Below, one piece after another: positions 34,840 through 60,919 of a stretch of DNA of 64,000 nt. This stretch comes from Limanda limanda (taxonomy: Eukaryota; Chordata; Actinopteri; Pleuronectiformes; Pleuronectidae), in the NCBI RefSeq assembly GCF_963576545.1, contig NC_083647.1, forward strand, positions 6,181,507-6,245,506. The letters run 5' to 3'. The notes below the pieces were generated by a model that saw only the letters and a list, made by a program, of their open reading frames with translations, searched no databases and was not told where the DNA came from. Made by a program: the position numbers and the translations under genes. Numbering within the stretch: the stretch's first letter is position 1; every line of letters starts with the position of its first letter.

Positions 34840-37718
34840 GTGTGTGCGTGTGTGTGTGTTGCAGGTGATTGTGACTGATTCATCATGAGTCATTTACATG
34901 ACTGCTCATGTCCAGAATGCCCAGGGATTCCCACCGACACGGATACATAGACATTGCACGTGCAGATGTAGATACAGTCACACATTACTGTAACAATGAC
35001 TATTCTTCTAGTGAGCATTTTCAAGATAAATCACTCTCATATATGCTCTAGTTTACATCTTTTGAGTTAAAAAGCAAATACCTTCATTTATAATGCCGTT
35101 TATCCATTATATCTTAAATACATCAAACTGTTTTATTAAACCCACTATTAATTATGTGTTTAATAATTAAATTAACTGGTCAATTTGATATATATAATCT
35201 CTCCGTTGAGTTTGTTGAAACAACTGCTGCAACCAGGCAAACCTGGATAACAGTAACTGGGAGAGTTTACGCTCACCCTTCATGTTGTCTCTTGTGTAAT
35301 CTGACTTTACATTGGCATTCATTTAGCTGAGTTACTTTGGTGCATATTTATTCAAGTAAAAGTTGATATAAACCAATTTGAAATGTCAAATCCCACCGTT
35401 AGGCATTAAGAAATAAAGCCTTAAGAAATGGCCATCATATAGCAGTTCACTGCACATCTTACACTGTACATAAATGCATGCCTAGACACACTGTACATAT
35501 GATACAAATCTAAATAAGCTTTTTTCAAATGCACAGCAAGACTTTTACACAGCTCTGTAGGTTGCTGAAATACTGAGATGAACCATATTATTGCTAATCA
35601 ATCTGCACAGAGCTAAATCCTTCTTGTGCAGAATCACAATGACATAAACACAACTCATCAGAGACTTAATACCTGTGTCTCTGGTACCTCTCCCCTGGTT
35701 TTCCTGTTGAAGCACATTCCAGCGTAATCATAGGTAATGTGGGGAAAGGTTAATGACTCACCCTTACATTTAGAGAAGCCTGTAAAAGTCTCTCAAAGTA
35801 CTGATTGCATATAAAAAACCAAGAGCATTTATTCGCTTTTGCAACTATATTTACTTCTTTCTTCGTCTTAGGATTTTCCGCATTTTAGAAGTTCTTTTTC
35901 TGTAGCCTACTGTTTTAAGCGTTGGTTGTTTAAGAATGCATAATGGAGAAATGTCCCTGTTAGTTAAGCTGCACATCCTTCCGGTCAGAATTATTTAGTC
36001 TGACTGCTTTCAATCATATTTGCCTCATTTAAACATATCTGTGAATGCAGCCTAGTTCTTTTTGTCAGTGTCTATCACTGTCAATGCACACACATGTTAC
36101 AGATGTTATGGTAATTTGCTCCCTCTTTGGGATATTTATTAAATGCTGTTTGTTGCAGTAATAAAGTTAAATGGTGTTCGCTGGCTGTAGAGATTTGTTG
36201 CATACTTCTAATATACTTGAAATATTTCATTTCCACTGTACAACCAGGAGCAGGACTACAGATGGCACTGGTAACAGCTGAAATCTGATTGGCCCCTGAT
36301 GATTCAAAATGTTCTGCACCGAAACTTTAATAATTGAAACACAATGTATTTGCATATGTGCGTGTGTGAATATGCATTTTTTCTGAGAGGAATCCTGATA
36401 TGTTGCTCAACAGTTGCTATCGTGACAGTAAAAATGTGCTGAGAGCGAAGCCTGAGCTTCCCAGTTCAACTGGTCACACGGACTGAACAATAGGATGTAA
36501 AACAAGCCTGGAGTTTCCCCCAGGCCTCCAGAACATCACGTTCAACCCGCTGTTTGTTTTTAAAGGGAAAGAGCACAGCCTTGTTGAGAACTTGGACTTC
36601 TTCCATTTTATCTGGAAAGGACGTGAATGAGTGATTTGATACTGGGTTATTAAAGGCACCATGAAAAGAACCAGTGGGCGTTTAAGCCACTTGTCAGTAC
36701 AAACATCTGCAGGAGTGTTTTTCCACTTTGTGTAGAAATAACTGCACGGCAGGATGTTCAGCACAAGAAGTGAATGTACCCATAGGCAGCAGGCAGTGAT
36801 AAAATCTGTGTTTTTTTCATGAGGATCACGATTTCTCAGAACAGACATTAGATCAAATATGAACAAGAACTGTGTGTCCCTTGGTTTTGGAGGAAACTCC
36901 TGTGCAGACCCCCCCCCACACACACACACACAAACACCCACCCTGCAGGTCGACACACCCACTCTGACACTGAGGGACTTCAGAACAACTTCTACTTTCT
37001 TGTTTTCACTTGTGTAAGTTTTCATGAACTCATATATAATTGAGAGAAAGACTGAGGTGAGTCACGAGGCTGCCAAGCTAAATATCAGTCAACTGCTTAA
37101 ATAAGTTCCTTCTTTGTATTTTAGTTAAGTTAAAGCTAAAATAAAATGTAAAAAATTCAGCCTTAAAGCATTTAAAAATGCCTTCATATCTTCTAGTAAT
37201 ATAAGAATAGTATATCTTTATTTTCTAAACATAGTAACCGAGCTTCACAAATAAAAACAACATAAAAACAAATGTATAAATATATAAAACCAAATGAAAA
37301 GTAAGTTACGAAAGAATGAATAAAAGAATAAAAACCCTAAGCATGTGACAGAAATGTAAGCATGTGCTCCTAATAAAATTATAAAAGCTTGTTAGAGTGA
37401 CTCAGCAGGGAAATGCTGGCAATTAGAGACTTTAAGGACTTTCCAGGCGTCCATACCTCGCTCATATCAAAACAGAAAGTCATCAATCAGTGATGAGTCA
37501 TTAACCGACACAAAGGGCTGTTATATAAAACATATAAGCTTCAAGATATTACGACTTTTTGACTTGTAAACTGCAAATCCAGATATTGATATTGATCCTG
37601 AATATTAATTCTAACATAATTGGGATTTTTTTAGGGTTGTTGAAGATTCTGAACTTTTTCTTTCCATCAATCTGTGGTTTGTTTTTAAAGGCTACTGGCT
37701 AGCTTTTGGTTTGGTTGC
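34840..37718. other. Intergenic DNA, nothing recognised
   Basis: AT-rich sequence between insm2 and nfkbia with no supported exon. Open frames are short and unlike known proteins. Small CA runs occur near 36910-36935. Confidence 0.6.
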
Positions 37719-38222
37719 ATGGTTAATTACCTCCAACAAGGAAATTGTGGATCCAAATCAGGGGGCGGATCCAGGAGGCTTATTGAACTATCTTTGGCAT
37801 TGCTACATAGGGCGTTTTGCAACCTCTGCATTGATTTCACAGAGAAAGATTCATGCATCTTGATGGAAAAGTCGGTCATGTTTAAGGGACAGATATCTGA
37901 GTGTGTGCAACCTGGTGCAGCTTGACTGTATCCCTGCATAACTTACACAAACAATTTCCATGAAACTTGGTGGAAGGATACAGTTTGGGTTAGGAGACAT
38001 CAAAGAAAATGATGCTCTGGATCCAGATCAAAGGAGTGATCCAGGATAAGGGCGTTTTTTAACAGTTTCATAGATTTCTCATATAATAATTCCTTGATGT
38101 TGATGGGAAAAAAACCGGGCATGCTGAGGGGACTGATATGTAGGAGTCAGTGAAATTTGGTGCAGATCCGAATACTAATCTGGATGTATTGAATTTGAAC
38201 TGTTGGGCCTTAGTGGTGGTAT
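37719..38222 (+). mobile_element. Teleost dispersed repeat with two partial units
   Basis: Two related units (37719-37921 and 37922-38222). The second contains gaaatttggtgcagatccga and ends gggccttagtggtggtatg, a common fish repeat terminus. Related fragments occur at 52376-52463, 56108-56205 and 63792-63976. Confidence 0.65.
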
Positions 38223-38621
38223 GAATTCTCCGGAGCACCTTTATAGTTCATGTGTATGTGTGTGTGTGTGTGCTCGATTGTACGTAGTTATGCAGGTTTC
38301 TGCGCGTGCCTTGTGTGTATGCAGAAATGTGTTAAACTGTGTAACCATGCAATTACAAAGGTACTTTGCCAAAAAATACCATTATAACTATCGTGAGTAT
38401 TGTTGTTGCTGTTATAGTATACAATTGTTTGGATTATTACTCCTATAAATAACCTCTGGTTGTGAATGGAACTTATACAGAGACAGTGCATGTTTGTTGT
38501 GAGTCGCAGAGTGTGCACTGCTCATGTAAACGTGTATTTGAGGTGCAGCAGATGCCTCCTGCAGAGTGACTGTGTGCTCTGCTGCTTCCAGACTGACTCG
38601 TGTGTTTATATGTGTCTGTAT

Positions 38622-38755
38622 AGAAATCCCCTGCTGGAGCCAGAGATCTGCGCGCTGTGTTATTCTAAGTGACAGTTTTCTGGAAATCCCCCACCTAGCT
38701 GCTAAGCTCCGCCCCGCCGCAGCCACACACACACGCACACACACAGGGAATTTAC
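38622..38755. promoter_or_regulatory. nfkbia: Cluster of NF-kB sites in the nfkbia promoter
   Basis: On the minus strand 38682-38691 reads GGGGATTTCC, a perfect kB consensus. A 9/10 site, GGGGATTTCT, lies exactly 60 bp upstream (38622-38631). A third, GGGAATTTAC (38746-38755, 9/10), lies on the plus strand. A GC box (CCGCCCCGCC) is at about 38708-38717. IkB-alpha genes are known to be induced by NF-kB as negative feedback, so this cluster fits the gene. The transcription start is not mapped. Confidence 0.75.
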
Positions 38756-38835
38756 AGACTGCTGCACAACTCCGCCAGGGTACACAACCGAGCGCACGTC
38801 GTTTCCGCGATCAACAGATCCAGCAGCCAGCAGCC

Positions 38836-40204
38836 ATGGACCTGCACCGGACCAGTCTACTGAACCAGATGGATTACACAAGGGAGTCCAGGGAGGGGAA
38901 GCCGCCGGGTCAGGCCACGGAGGAGCGGCTCGACAGCGGCCTGGACTCCCTGAAGGAGGAGGAGTACCAGGCGGTGGCGGCCGAGATCCGGGGGCTCCAG
39001 GTGAGCTGTGATCCGCCGCAGCACCGACAGGGTCCCGCTGCGGGAGAGGAGCAGCCCGAGTGGAAGACACAGGTCACGGAGGACGGAGACACGTAAGTTT
39101 GAACAGGGATAGCGGTGGTGGAGGGAAACATGGCGGTGTGTGTGTGAGAGAAAGAGAGAGAGAGAGAGAGAGAGCTGCTGGAGGTGGAGCTGCAGCAGCG
39201 GAGCAGGCCCTAGCTCGGCTCTCGGAGGAAATAGGATCCTTCCCTTTGGGAGTGAGGTGCTCCGGCCTGTCAGTACAACACACAGGCCTCACACACACAC
39301 ACACACACACCAGTGTGTTCGTGCTTATGGGGCTAGCAACACACAGAGGTGCTGTCCGGTCGGTTCCTGGACGGAGCTGCGGTCAGCGCCGCTGGAAGGG
39401 GCCGTAAACAAAGGGCCATTATCAGGGGGGGGATTACTATGGCCGCGGGTCAGGCTGGGAAAGTCCCGGGCGCGCGGCCAAGGAATCCGACGGACGCGCG
39501 CATGTGAAGCGAGGAAGACGGAGGAGAAAAAGAAAAAAACTGTAAAAAGTCTGAGGCCGAAACACGACCCTGGAAGAGACGACTGCGGATTACTGCTGCA
39601 ATAAGAACCGAAGAGAATCCCGATAAAATAGTCCCCGAATGTGTTACAACATTCTGATCCCTCCGCTGGGAAAACTCGTGCTCGTGATATACTTTCTGAC
39701 ATCGGGTCAAAGTTGAACTTGTGTAATCAACTGAAGAGCCGTTAAACAAACGGTAAACAAGCGGTAAACAAATCTGGAGTAACGTTACACCGATCCGACC
39801 ATAGCACGTGCTTTCATGTCCAAAGGCACAGCAGGGGGTCTCAGTGCGGAGGTCAAGGGTCAACATCTACTGGAGCTTTTAGTTATTTATTTACTGTGAC
39901 TACTGTGTTGGGGAGTAATGCAGGAAACAAAGTGCTCTCAAAACCACCAGACTGAATGGAGTGTATTCTGTTTAACATTATACAATGCAATACTAAATAA
40001 AATGGACAAAGTAAATACTGTGACACAGAAACTACAGTATTATAAAATCTACTGATGTACTGTAACCCCGACTTATGTCAGAACAAGTTTCCTTAAAGTT
40101 TCCTCCAGAGGAGATTATTATACGTCAGTATTTTGAGGATTAATTTCTTCATTATTAATTCGTCTCCTATAAAATAATTTGTGTGACATATTTCAAAAAA
40201 GGCA

Positions 40205-40256
<52 letters not shown>

Positions 40257-42258
40257 GGTAAATAATTATATATACCTTATATGTATACTTAGCAGTGTTT
40301 CCTAAGATGTCGCAAACATATTTGCTGGTAATGAAATGTATCAGCCAACCGATAACTCGATCGGGCTCTTTACTTACTTAAGTAATGTGAAGTGGCTCTG
40401 TGCCACTGGTTTCCATGTGGAACATTTTCCTGTTTTTTTTTTACATTAGTTTTTGTTGTGTACGTGTATTTTAACTGGTATTTTAACACTCCTCCTCTGT
40501 CTCTATAGGCTACTTCACCTGGCCATCATCCACGAGGCCAAGGACTACATCAAAACCATGATCGATGTGTCCAAGAACACAGACTTCCTGAACACACAGA
40601 ACGACCTGAGACAGGTACATGGTGAACATCACTAAAGAGAACCTACTTGTGTTTACTTACTCATAAAGACTTCCTGTTCCACCAGACTGTAACTGTAGCA
40701 ACAAAGCAAGTCCATGCTTTATATCTGCCGGCCCAGTAACTCACTTGTCTTATCATAACCTTCCTCCTCCAGACTCCTCTCCACTTAGCGGTCATAACAA
40801 ACCAGGCCGACGTGTGTCAGCAGCTCGTGGCGTCTGGCTGTGACCCCACGCTGGTGGACAACAGAGGGGACACTGCACTTCACATTGCCTGTCGCCATGG
40901 TAACCTGCTGTGCTTCAGTGTCCTCACCCAGTATGGTCAGAAAGACCACCTACACAGAGTGATGGCTGCCTGCAACTATAATGGTAAGATTTGATTGTAG
41001 GAACAAGTGTTTTGTCTGGTGAGGTGATGGGATTTGGACTATGTTTCTGTTATTCTCCCACTTTGGACACAGTGGTCTAAATAACACTTAATTGTCAACA
41101 TTAAAACTAAATTAGTTTGCACATTGGGTAACAAAAATGTTTGAATTTGAGAAGGCTCAATTACAATGTTTGATCAACATAAAAAACTTTGCGGTGATGG
41201 CTATGTTAACTCTGTGGTGTGGCCCACCCACACTGCATAGAAACAGATGTGACACTGAATAGCCTGCAGCTTGTCTTGGCTGCTAGTTATAAGGAGGAAT
41301 GGAGGGCAATAGCAATTATTTCTGCTTCTGTCCAATATCCCTGAACACTGTGGTTCGGAGGAAGGAAACTCGTAGGCGAGTAAGGGGAAACCGGTAGCTT
41401 TTCATAGCACTACATCCTGACCCTCCTATTCCATGGAATATAATGTTAGATCGTAAGGCTCCAATTGGATCTGTGGAAGGCTCTACTTTTTGAATCATAC
41501 ACAGACATTCTTAAGTTGTTGAATCGGTTATTTACAGATTATTTTGAGAACCAAACTATCAGGATATAAAAATTGTTTTAATGTGTTTTCATTTTACTGG
41601 TCTGTAGTCAGCTGTTTAACTGTTGTTCTGATGTATTCTGCAGGTCAGAACTGCCTTCACCTTGCTTCAGTCCATGGTTTCCTCTCACTGGTGGAGAACA
41701 TGGTGGAACTAGGAGCTGATATTAATGCAAAGGTAAACACCATATGGAATTACTGACATTTTGAGGACCCACACTCGGCCCTCTTGTTGTATTTTTGCTT
41801 GGCCTCTGTCCCTGTGCTAATACCCTCTCTCCCTGTCCTGTAGGAGCAGCATAACGGCCGTGGTGCACTCCATCTGGCAGTGGATCAGCAGAATCTCTCA
41901 CTGGTCAAATTGCTGCTAAAAAAAGGAGCAGACCCCAACCTCCTGACCTCTGGAGGCCACACCCCCTACCACCTCACCTACGGTTACGGCAGTTGCAACA
42001 TCAGGGAAGAGCTGTACTCGCTGACCAATCCCGACCTGAGGGAGCTGCCTGACAGCGAATCGGATGACAGCGAGGAAGAGGAGGACGATAAGTCTGACGA
42101 TGAGGTGCGTGTTGAAAACCTGGAACTTCCACTGAACATTCAGTTTGGTATTATGAAATGACAGAAAAGTCCCCGCTTTGTGCTTAATTTTGTTTTTTCC
42201 GCTGTCCTCTGTGTGTCTGCAGGTGGATTATGACGACATTCACTGGAATGGACTGTAG
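38836..42258 (+). CDS. nfkbia: NF-kappa-B inhibitor alpha (IkB-alpha)
   Basis: IkB-alpha holds NF-kB dimers in the cytoplasm until IKK phosphorylates it and the proteasome destroys it. Six exons join in frame: 38836-39092, 40509-40614, 40773-40983, 41644-41732, 41844-42104 and 42223-42258. Together they give 319 residues (human 317). The ATG at 38836 opens [18 protein letters not shown]. The degron DSGLDS has its target serines at 34 and 38. Ankyrin-repeat signatures follow ([54 protein letters not shown]). The tail is the acidic PEST region [20 protein letters not shown], ending HWNGL and TAG. Exon number and junction phases look like mammalian NFKBIA. Teleosts can have two co-orthologues (a and b); I cannot tell which this is. 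It is convergent with psma6. Confidence 0.97.
39149..39172. repeat. GA microsatellite in nfkbia intron 1
   Basis: A GA run about 55 bp after the exon 1 donor. A CA run follows at 39291-39310. Confidence 0.9.
40209..40251. repeat. AT microsatellite in nfkbia intron 1
   Basis: A pure TA run of about 21 units. Confidence 0.95.
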
Positions 42259-42745
42259 CAGGAAACGGGACAAGAGAGGGGAAGTTACAGAGGTGTGTGG
42301 CTTTGATGACGACGGTAAAAGACGGGAGAGACGGCTCGTCTGCTGCTTCCTGGAGCGACGTCACAGGAATGTGTGGCTGACACGGTGCAGACGTGACCAC
42401 TGACAAAACGGATTGGACAGGCGGCTGCGAAGGCAAAGACAACAAGAGACTGGTGGCCGATGGAACCAGCGAGACCGCTCCGCCGGAGAGAGAGCACATG
42501 ATGTGAACACCACGACACATTATGGTGGGATGGCACCGCTGCATTATAAGAGAATGGCTTGCATTCTGTGGACATGATTGTCACAAAAACACATCCACCC
42601 ACACAGATGTACCTGCAACAGCTCTGTTGTATGATATTGTAAATGCTGTGTATACTAAGATGTATTTTTTATGGAAGCTGTGAATGTGTACAGTTGAGTA
42701 GGTTGTATATGTCAGATAACAAACAGTCCAGCACACTCCAGGTAA

Positions 42746-42751
42746 ATTAAA
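42746..42751 (+). terminator. nfkbia: Likely poly(A) signal of nfkbia
   Basis: ATTAAA about 490 bp after the stop codon, preceded by T/A-rich 3' UTR sequence (tatttttta, tgtatatgt). Confidence 0.5.
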
Positions 42752-43232
42752 AGACTCATATTTAACAATGAAGACGTCCTGTGTGAGTATATCTGTGGGT
42801 GGGTTGCAGCCGAGATACTTGCATGTAGACAATTCAATAGACATTAAATTACAATATAAAGATCCTACAAAATCAAGAATATAGTCGACCTAACAATATC
42901 ACAAGGCTTGAATTATAACGGAATTATTGTAACCACATGCCTCTGCCGTCAGAGTGTCTGTTTAAAGACTTACATAATTTAACATCTAACCCACCGCCCT
43001 TTATTTTCAAATAATGGATGTCATGCGGGAAACAGTTGATAACTTGCTTCTGCTGAATGAGGAACTGTTTGCAGATTGTCCCATGCACTCCTTCCTGCTT
43101 GGTGTACCACCAGAGAGGGATTCAAAAAGGCTTTGGGAAATTGTATGTGCGTGCAATGAGGCTGATAGGTCTGTCATCTGAATCAGGAAGTTGTTTTTTA
43201 TTTGGGAAGGTGGGGCTAAGGGGAAATGGACA

Positions 43233-43242
43233 GGAAATTCCC
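43233..43242. promoter_or_regulatory. Perfect NF-kB site downstream of nfkbia
   Basis: GGAAATTCCC on the plus strand (GGGAATTTCC on the minus strand) matches the kB consensus at all positions. It lies about 1 kb after the nfkbia stop, in a non-repetitive segment. Confidence 0.5.
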
Positions 43243-43482
43243 AGGAGCAGAACAGTCAGCTGTTGGCGACATTCCTGCTCCACATCCTCCAAAGAAGTGA
43301 ATCCGCGATGCAACAGGATACTCAGTCGAGCTCGGGGGAGGAAGGGAGTTTAAATCTAAGTAAATAAATATCCTTAAAGGGTTTTCACTATTCTATTGTC
43401 ACATTGTACAATTGGGCTTAGGATACATTTGGTCTATCAGCTCAGTGGGTTACCATTACAAACTAAAATATATGTTTATTAG

Positions 43483-43536
43483 GGCCCGAGCACAGACATC
43501 AAAGGTGTCTGGTGAGACCCTATTGAAATTGTAAGG

Positions 43537-43570
<34 letters not shown>

Positions 43571-43930
43571 CAAATGAATTGGCTTTTTGAGGGCTTTAAC
43601 ATGCTCAACTTCTTACCAAAATTTGCAGAAAGTTAGAAAGTGGTGAAAATTTACGTATTCTGAAGGAATTTTCAATGGGCGTCGCAAAATGGCTCAACGG
43701 TGCCCCCCGAGACAGCCCGAGACCCCCGGAAGGTGTTCCCATTGACCTATCTTCACAAAAATCGATATACAGGTGTATCATGACCAGACAAACAAAAAAG
43801 TCTCTGGGTGCAATTGGAAAAACACAACAGGAAGCCTGCTATATTGCATTTAGTGGCCATATTCCACATTTTTTCTTTGATACACTTGTACTTAGAATTA
43901 TAACAGCAGTTCACCCAGTGTGATGCTTCA
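43483..43930. mobile_element. Percomorph-type interspersed repeat
   Basis: It begins agggcccgagcacagacatc, contains gaccctattgaaattgtaag and an ATT repeat (43529-43566), then caaatgaattggctttttga and gggcgtcgcaaaatggctca. This is a repeat I recognise from many spiny-rayed fish sequences. No coding capacity. Confidence 0.75.
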
Positions 43931-45483
43931 CCATTTGATTCATACACCAGCAGGGGTATGTCAATATACAGTTTTTTTTAACTTAAACCAGCTCATCCTA
44001 CACACTGCTCATGTATGAAAAATAAATTCATATTGCCAATATTCCATATAAATCTAATTAACTTAACAGAGGTCTACATTACCAGCAACACTGCAAGTGA
44101 TAAAGTTCAAACAAAACTGCAGGAAATATACTCAGTAGCCACTTTATTAGGTACACATGTACAGTCAAATGTCATCGAATACAAAACGTTCTGGCATTGA
44201 CTTTGAAAGAGAATATTCAGGTTTTTTGTTGAACAAAGGTGTTGGTTAAATTACATGTTTTACCACTGAGGTCAAAGTTGAAGAGTGAATTACAGGTTCC
44301 TTTTTTTTTTTACAAAATTTGAATATCACCAAATCAGTGATCTTAGCACTGGATCTGTCATGAAGCACACAGGTGTGTGCACTGATGTTTTCAGAGGATT
44401 ATGTTCCTAATGATTTGATGGAGCGTAATGAGGGTAAAACATTAGAAGTTAAATGCTGTTTAACATCAACGGCCTCAGCTGTGACCTCACAACCACTTAA
44501 TTCAATTTGCAATATTCCTATTCTCAAAGTAGCCTTAATTCCCAACTTCCGAATGACTTAATAAAGCATGTCAAACTCATGTCTGAGTGCCATCAGATAA
44601 ACGTGACGTCTACAACAGCACGTGTTGAAATATGCACAGAAAAGAGAACAGGCAAACTTATGTGTTGAATAAAAACACTGTGTTTAATAGAAGGGCAGTG
44701 TTGTACAGCAGAGAGGAGGATTGAGAGAAATAACTAATGACTTCCCATTGACATTGACCTGAGTTGACCACGACTGATCCCTGGATTTTCACAAAGTCTA
44801 TCAGATAATAAACATCCTCCTTGAGCTAAAGACAGAGAGGAGTGACTTTGGAGCAGATGAATAAAACAAGAGTTTCAGAAAGTACGCGTTGTGGCAGCCC
44901 TGAGTAAAGATGGTGAGGAAACACTGCTTCAAATACAGCAGCTCAAGATGCTATGAGAGGTGTTGTGCCGTAGTTGTTGTTACGACACCTTCATCTTCAG
45001 ATCTGCTCACAGCTAACAACTGCATCCAGAGAGGGCACTGTGGTCAATGTCTGTGTGACATAGTTAACAGGGAGCATATCAGGCTGGGGTGTCATAAATG
45101 GTGGAATAATGTCTATGGTCAGCATCTCTCCAGGCTCTGACAGTTGGCAGCCGGCTGCAGTGATGATGTCTCGTGTGGTTAGAAGGAAAACATGGAGAGG
45201 TCGATGTGTGGATAATATTGTGTCCAATCAGATTCTGACTATGACCAGGGAGGATGGAGGAGGGGACGTATCATGGTGAACCGGGTAACATGTTCTACCC
45301 AACTGTTATAAAATTATTGTTGTGTAGTTTTGTCAATGTCACTTTGTTGTGCAGCTCCTCTGAACAAGATGATACCTGCTGGTCCTTCATCTTCTTTATA
45401 GACGAGACCTTTTTCTGGTTTTACCATCCATCGTCCTTTTCAGAGGATAATGATGACGGCTGCAAAATGGCTGCTGACTTTCC
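43931..45483. other. nfkbia-psma6 intergenic region
   Basis: Between convergent genes. A fragment cagtagccactttattaggt at 44133-44152 is the end of a common transposon-like repeat. An ATTAAA on the minus strand (44684-44689) might serve psma6. No exon seen. Confidence 0.5.
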
Positions 45484-49589
<4,106 letters not shown>

Positions 49590-49590
49590 T

Positions 49591-49619
49591 CACGTGGTCC
49601 GTCGTTTGTGTACTTCCGG
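49591..49619 (-). promoter_or_regulatory. psma6: psma6 promoter elements
   Basis: An E-box CACGTG (49591-49596) and, on the minus strand, the ETS/GABP-type site CCGGAAGT (49612-49619) lie about 105-130 bp upstream of the psma6 start codon. They are typical of TATA-less housekeeping promoters. Function is inferred. Confidence 0.5.
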
Positions 49620-49968
49620 TCCCGTCAGAGTGAAAGTTGATGCGCGTCTTTTCTTTATGTTACGGTAAAAGTGCTTGTCGCAGAAATAAGGGGAGAAAAC
49701 AAATGTTGTAACTTTAATGTCAGTTATTATGGACGTTTGATAAAATTTGTTAAAACGATTTTGCTTTCCAGAAATAACATTAGCAAATATTGTATAATAT
49801 AATGAAATGGAATGACATATATTGTGTATGTTTTTTAAAGAAGGTTTCAGGTAAAATCGGCTCCATTTTCATTATGGCACTCATAACCCTTATTAAAAAT
49901 GATCAAAACAAATCAGAAGGATTATTTTGAAATTAATATTTAATATGAGCAATTTAGAAAAAACTTGA

Positions 49969-50420
49969 CATGCAGACAGTGGGTTAATCCTGAACAAGTG
50001 TAAGTTGAAAAGCTTTTGTCACCTCTTACGAATGTTTAAAAAATATATATATTATTACACAAGGTTACAAGTGAAATATTGAAAAGGTAGCAGACTTTCC
50101 CTCTGCTTTTCTCAAACATTCAGGAGTAAAATCTTCTGAACCTTTTCATGCAGAAAGTGGGAGTCACCCTGAACAAGAGTGAGATGAAAAGGATTTGTCC
50201 CTTCTTAATAATTAAAACATGTAATAACACGAATTTATGAGTGAAATATTGAAAAAAATAGCAGACTTTCCCTTTTACTTTTTGAAAAACTCTGCAGTAA
50301 AATCTCAGGATGTCAATGAACAAGAGTGAGGTGAAAATTCAATAAGAGCAAGTTATGAGTGGCATTAATTACATATTACAAGTTGCAGACCTTCCCTTTA
50401 ATTTTTAAAAACTTGCTGCA
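49969..50420. repeat. Diverged tandem repeat of about 178 bp units
   Basis: Unit 1 starts at 49969 (catgcagacagtggg) and unit 2 at 50147 (catgcagaaagtggg). A truncated third unit starts near 50304. Shared blocks in order are cctgaacaagtgt/agagtga, gtgaaatattgaaaa, agcagactttccct and agtaaaatct. It lies between psma6 and prorp and encodes nothing. Confidence 0.85.
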
Positions 50421-50423
50421 GTT

Positions 50424-51100
50424 TTATATATGTATATTTTCTTTCTTTCAAAGAAGGTCAAACAGATCTTACTGCATGCAGAGATATAAACATTCGTAGG
50501 CATGCTCTTTTATGCAGATTTGGTGAAGAGGTGATGTGTGTGTGTGTGTGTGAATAGTGTGAGAGGTTAAATCCGAGGAGATAAGGCACACAACCAGGGC
50601 CTATTCCAGGTCCTCGGGTTGGGCGAGCACAGTGAGTTCAGATTTGTGGCTCTGACTTCCCGGATCTTTTGGAGACTGATACCTGGTGCATCTGCTGTGA
50701 GGCAGGTCATCAAAGGTCATCCTGGCACAAGTAGAAATGTTATAAATGAACAGAGATAATATATAGTATAATAAATGTAAAGCATGTTATGTCTTTACTT
50801 ATCTTATCCAACACCCACAATAAGTGACATTAACCTTTCAACATATTTATTCGGACGGTTTTCCGGTCCAAGCACCTGTACCGTGACACTTTGAATCAAA
50901 CATTTTCTAGCTGTGGCTGGATAGGATCCGTACGACTGGGGTCTTCTATGTCCGGGTCAAGCTCTTATAAGTCTCCCCTGACAGTGACATGCTGCTTCAC
51001 TGCTTAGGTGTAATGTGATGCCACTACAACATTTATTAGTAAAATATAAGCAAGAATATATATTCTGTCTGATGAAAGTTAAACAAAAATGCACATACAC
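50424..51100. other. psma6-prorp intergenic DNA
   Basis: A short GT run (50537-50551) and otherwise nothing recognised. The two minus-strand AATAAA signals of prorp lie at its right end. Confidence 0.5.
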
Positions 51101-51124
51101 TTTATTTGTGGTAAATGTTTTATT
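51101..51124 (-). terminator. prorp: Poly(A) signals of prorp
   Basis: Two AATAAA hexamers on the minus strand (51119-51124 and 51101-51106), about 70-90 bp after the prorp stop codon. This implies a very short 3' UTR. Confidence 0.6.
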
Positions 51125-51192
51125 GAAAGGTCCACTGTCATATTCAGAGCATTTACCACCACGATGTTGTGCTGTGAGATCAATGCAAGTTA

Positions 51193-60919
<9,727 letters not shown>

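Noticed and set aside
41316..41498. Reverse-strand open frame in nfkbia intron 3
   Set aside because: No recognisable domain. Probably a decayed repeat or chance.
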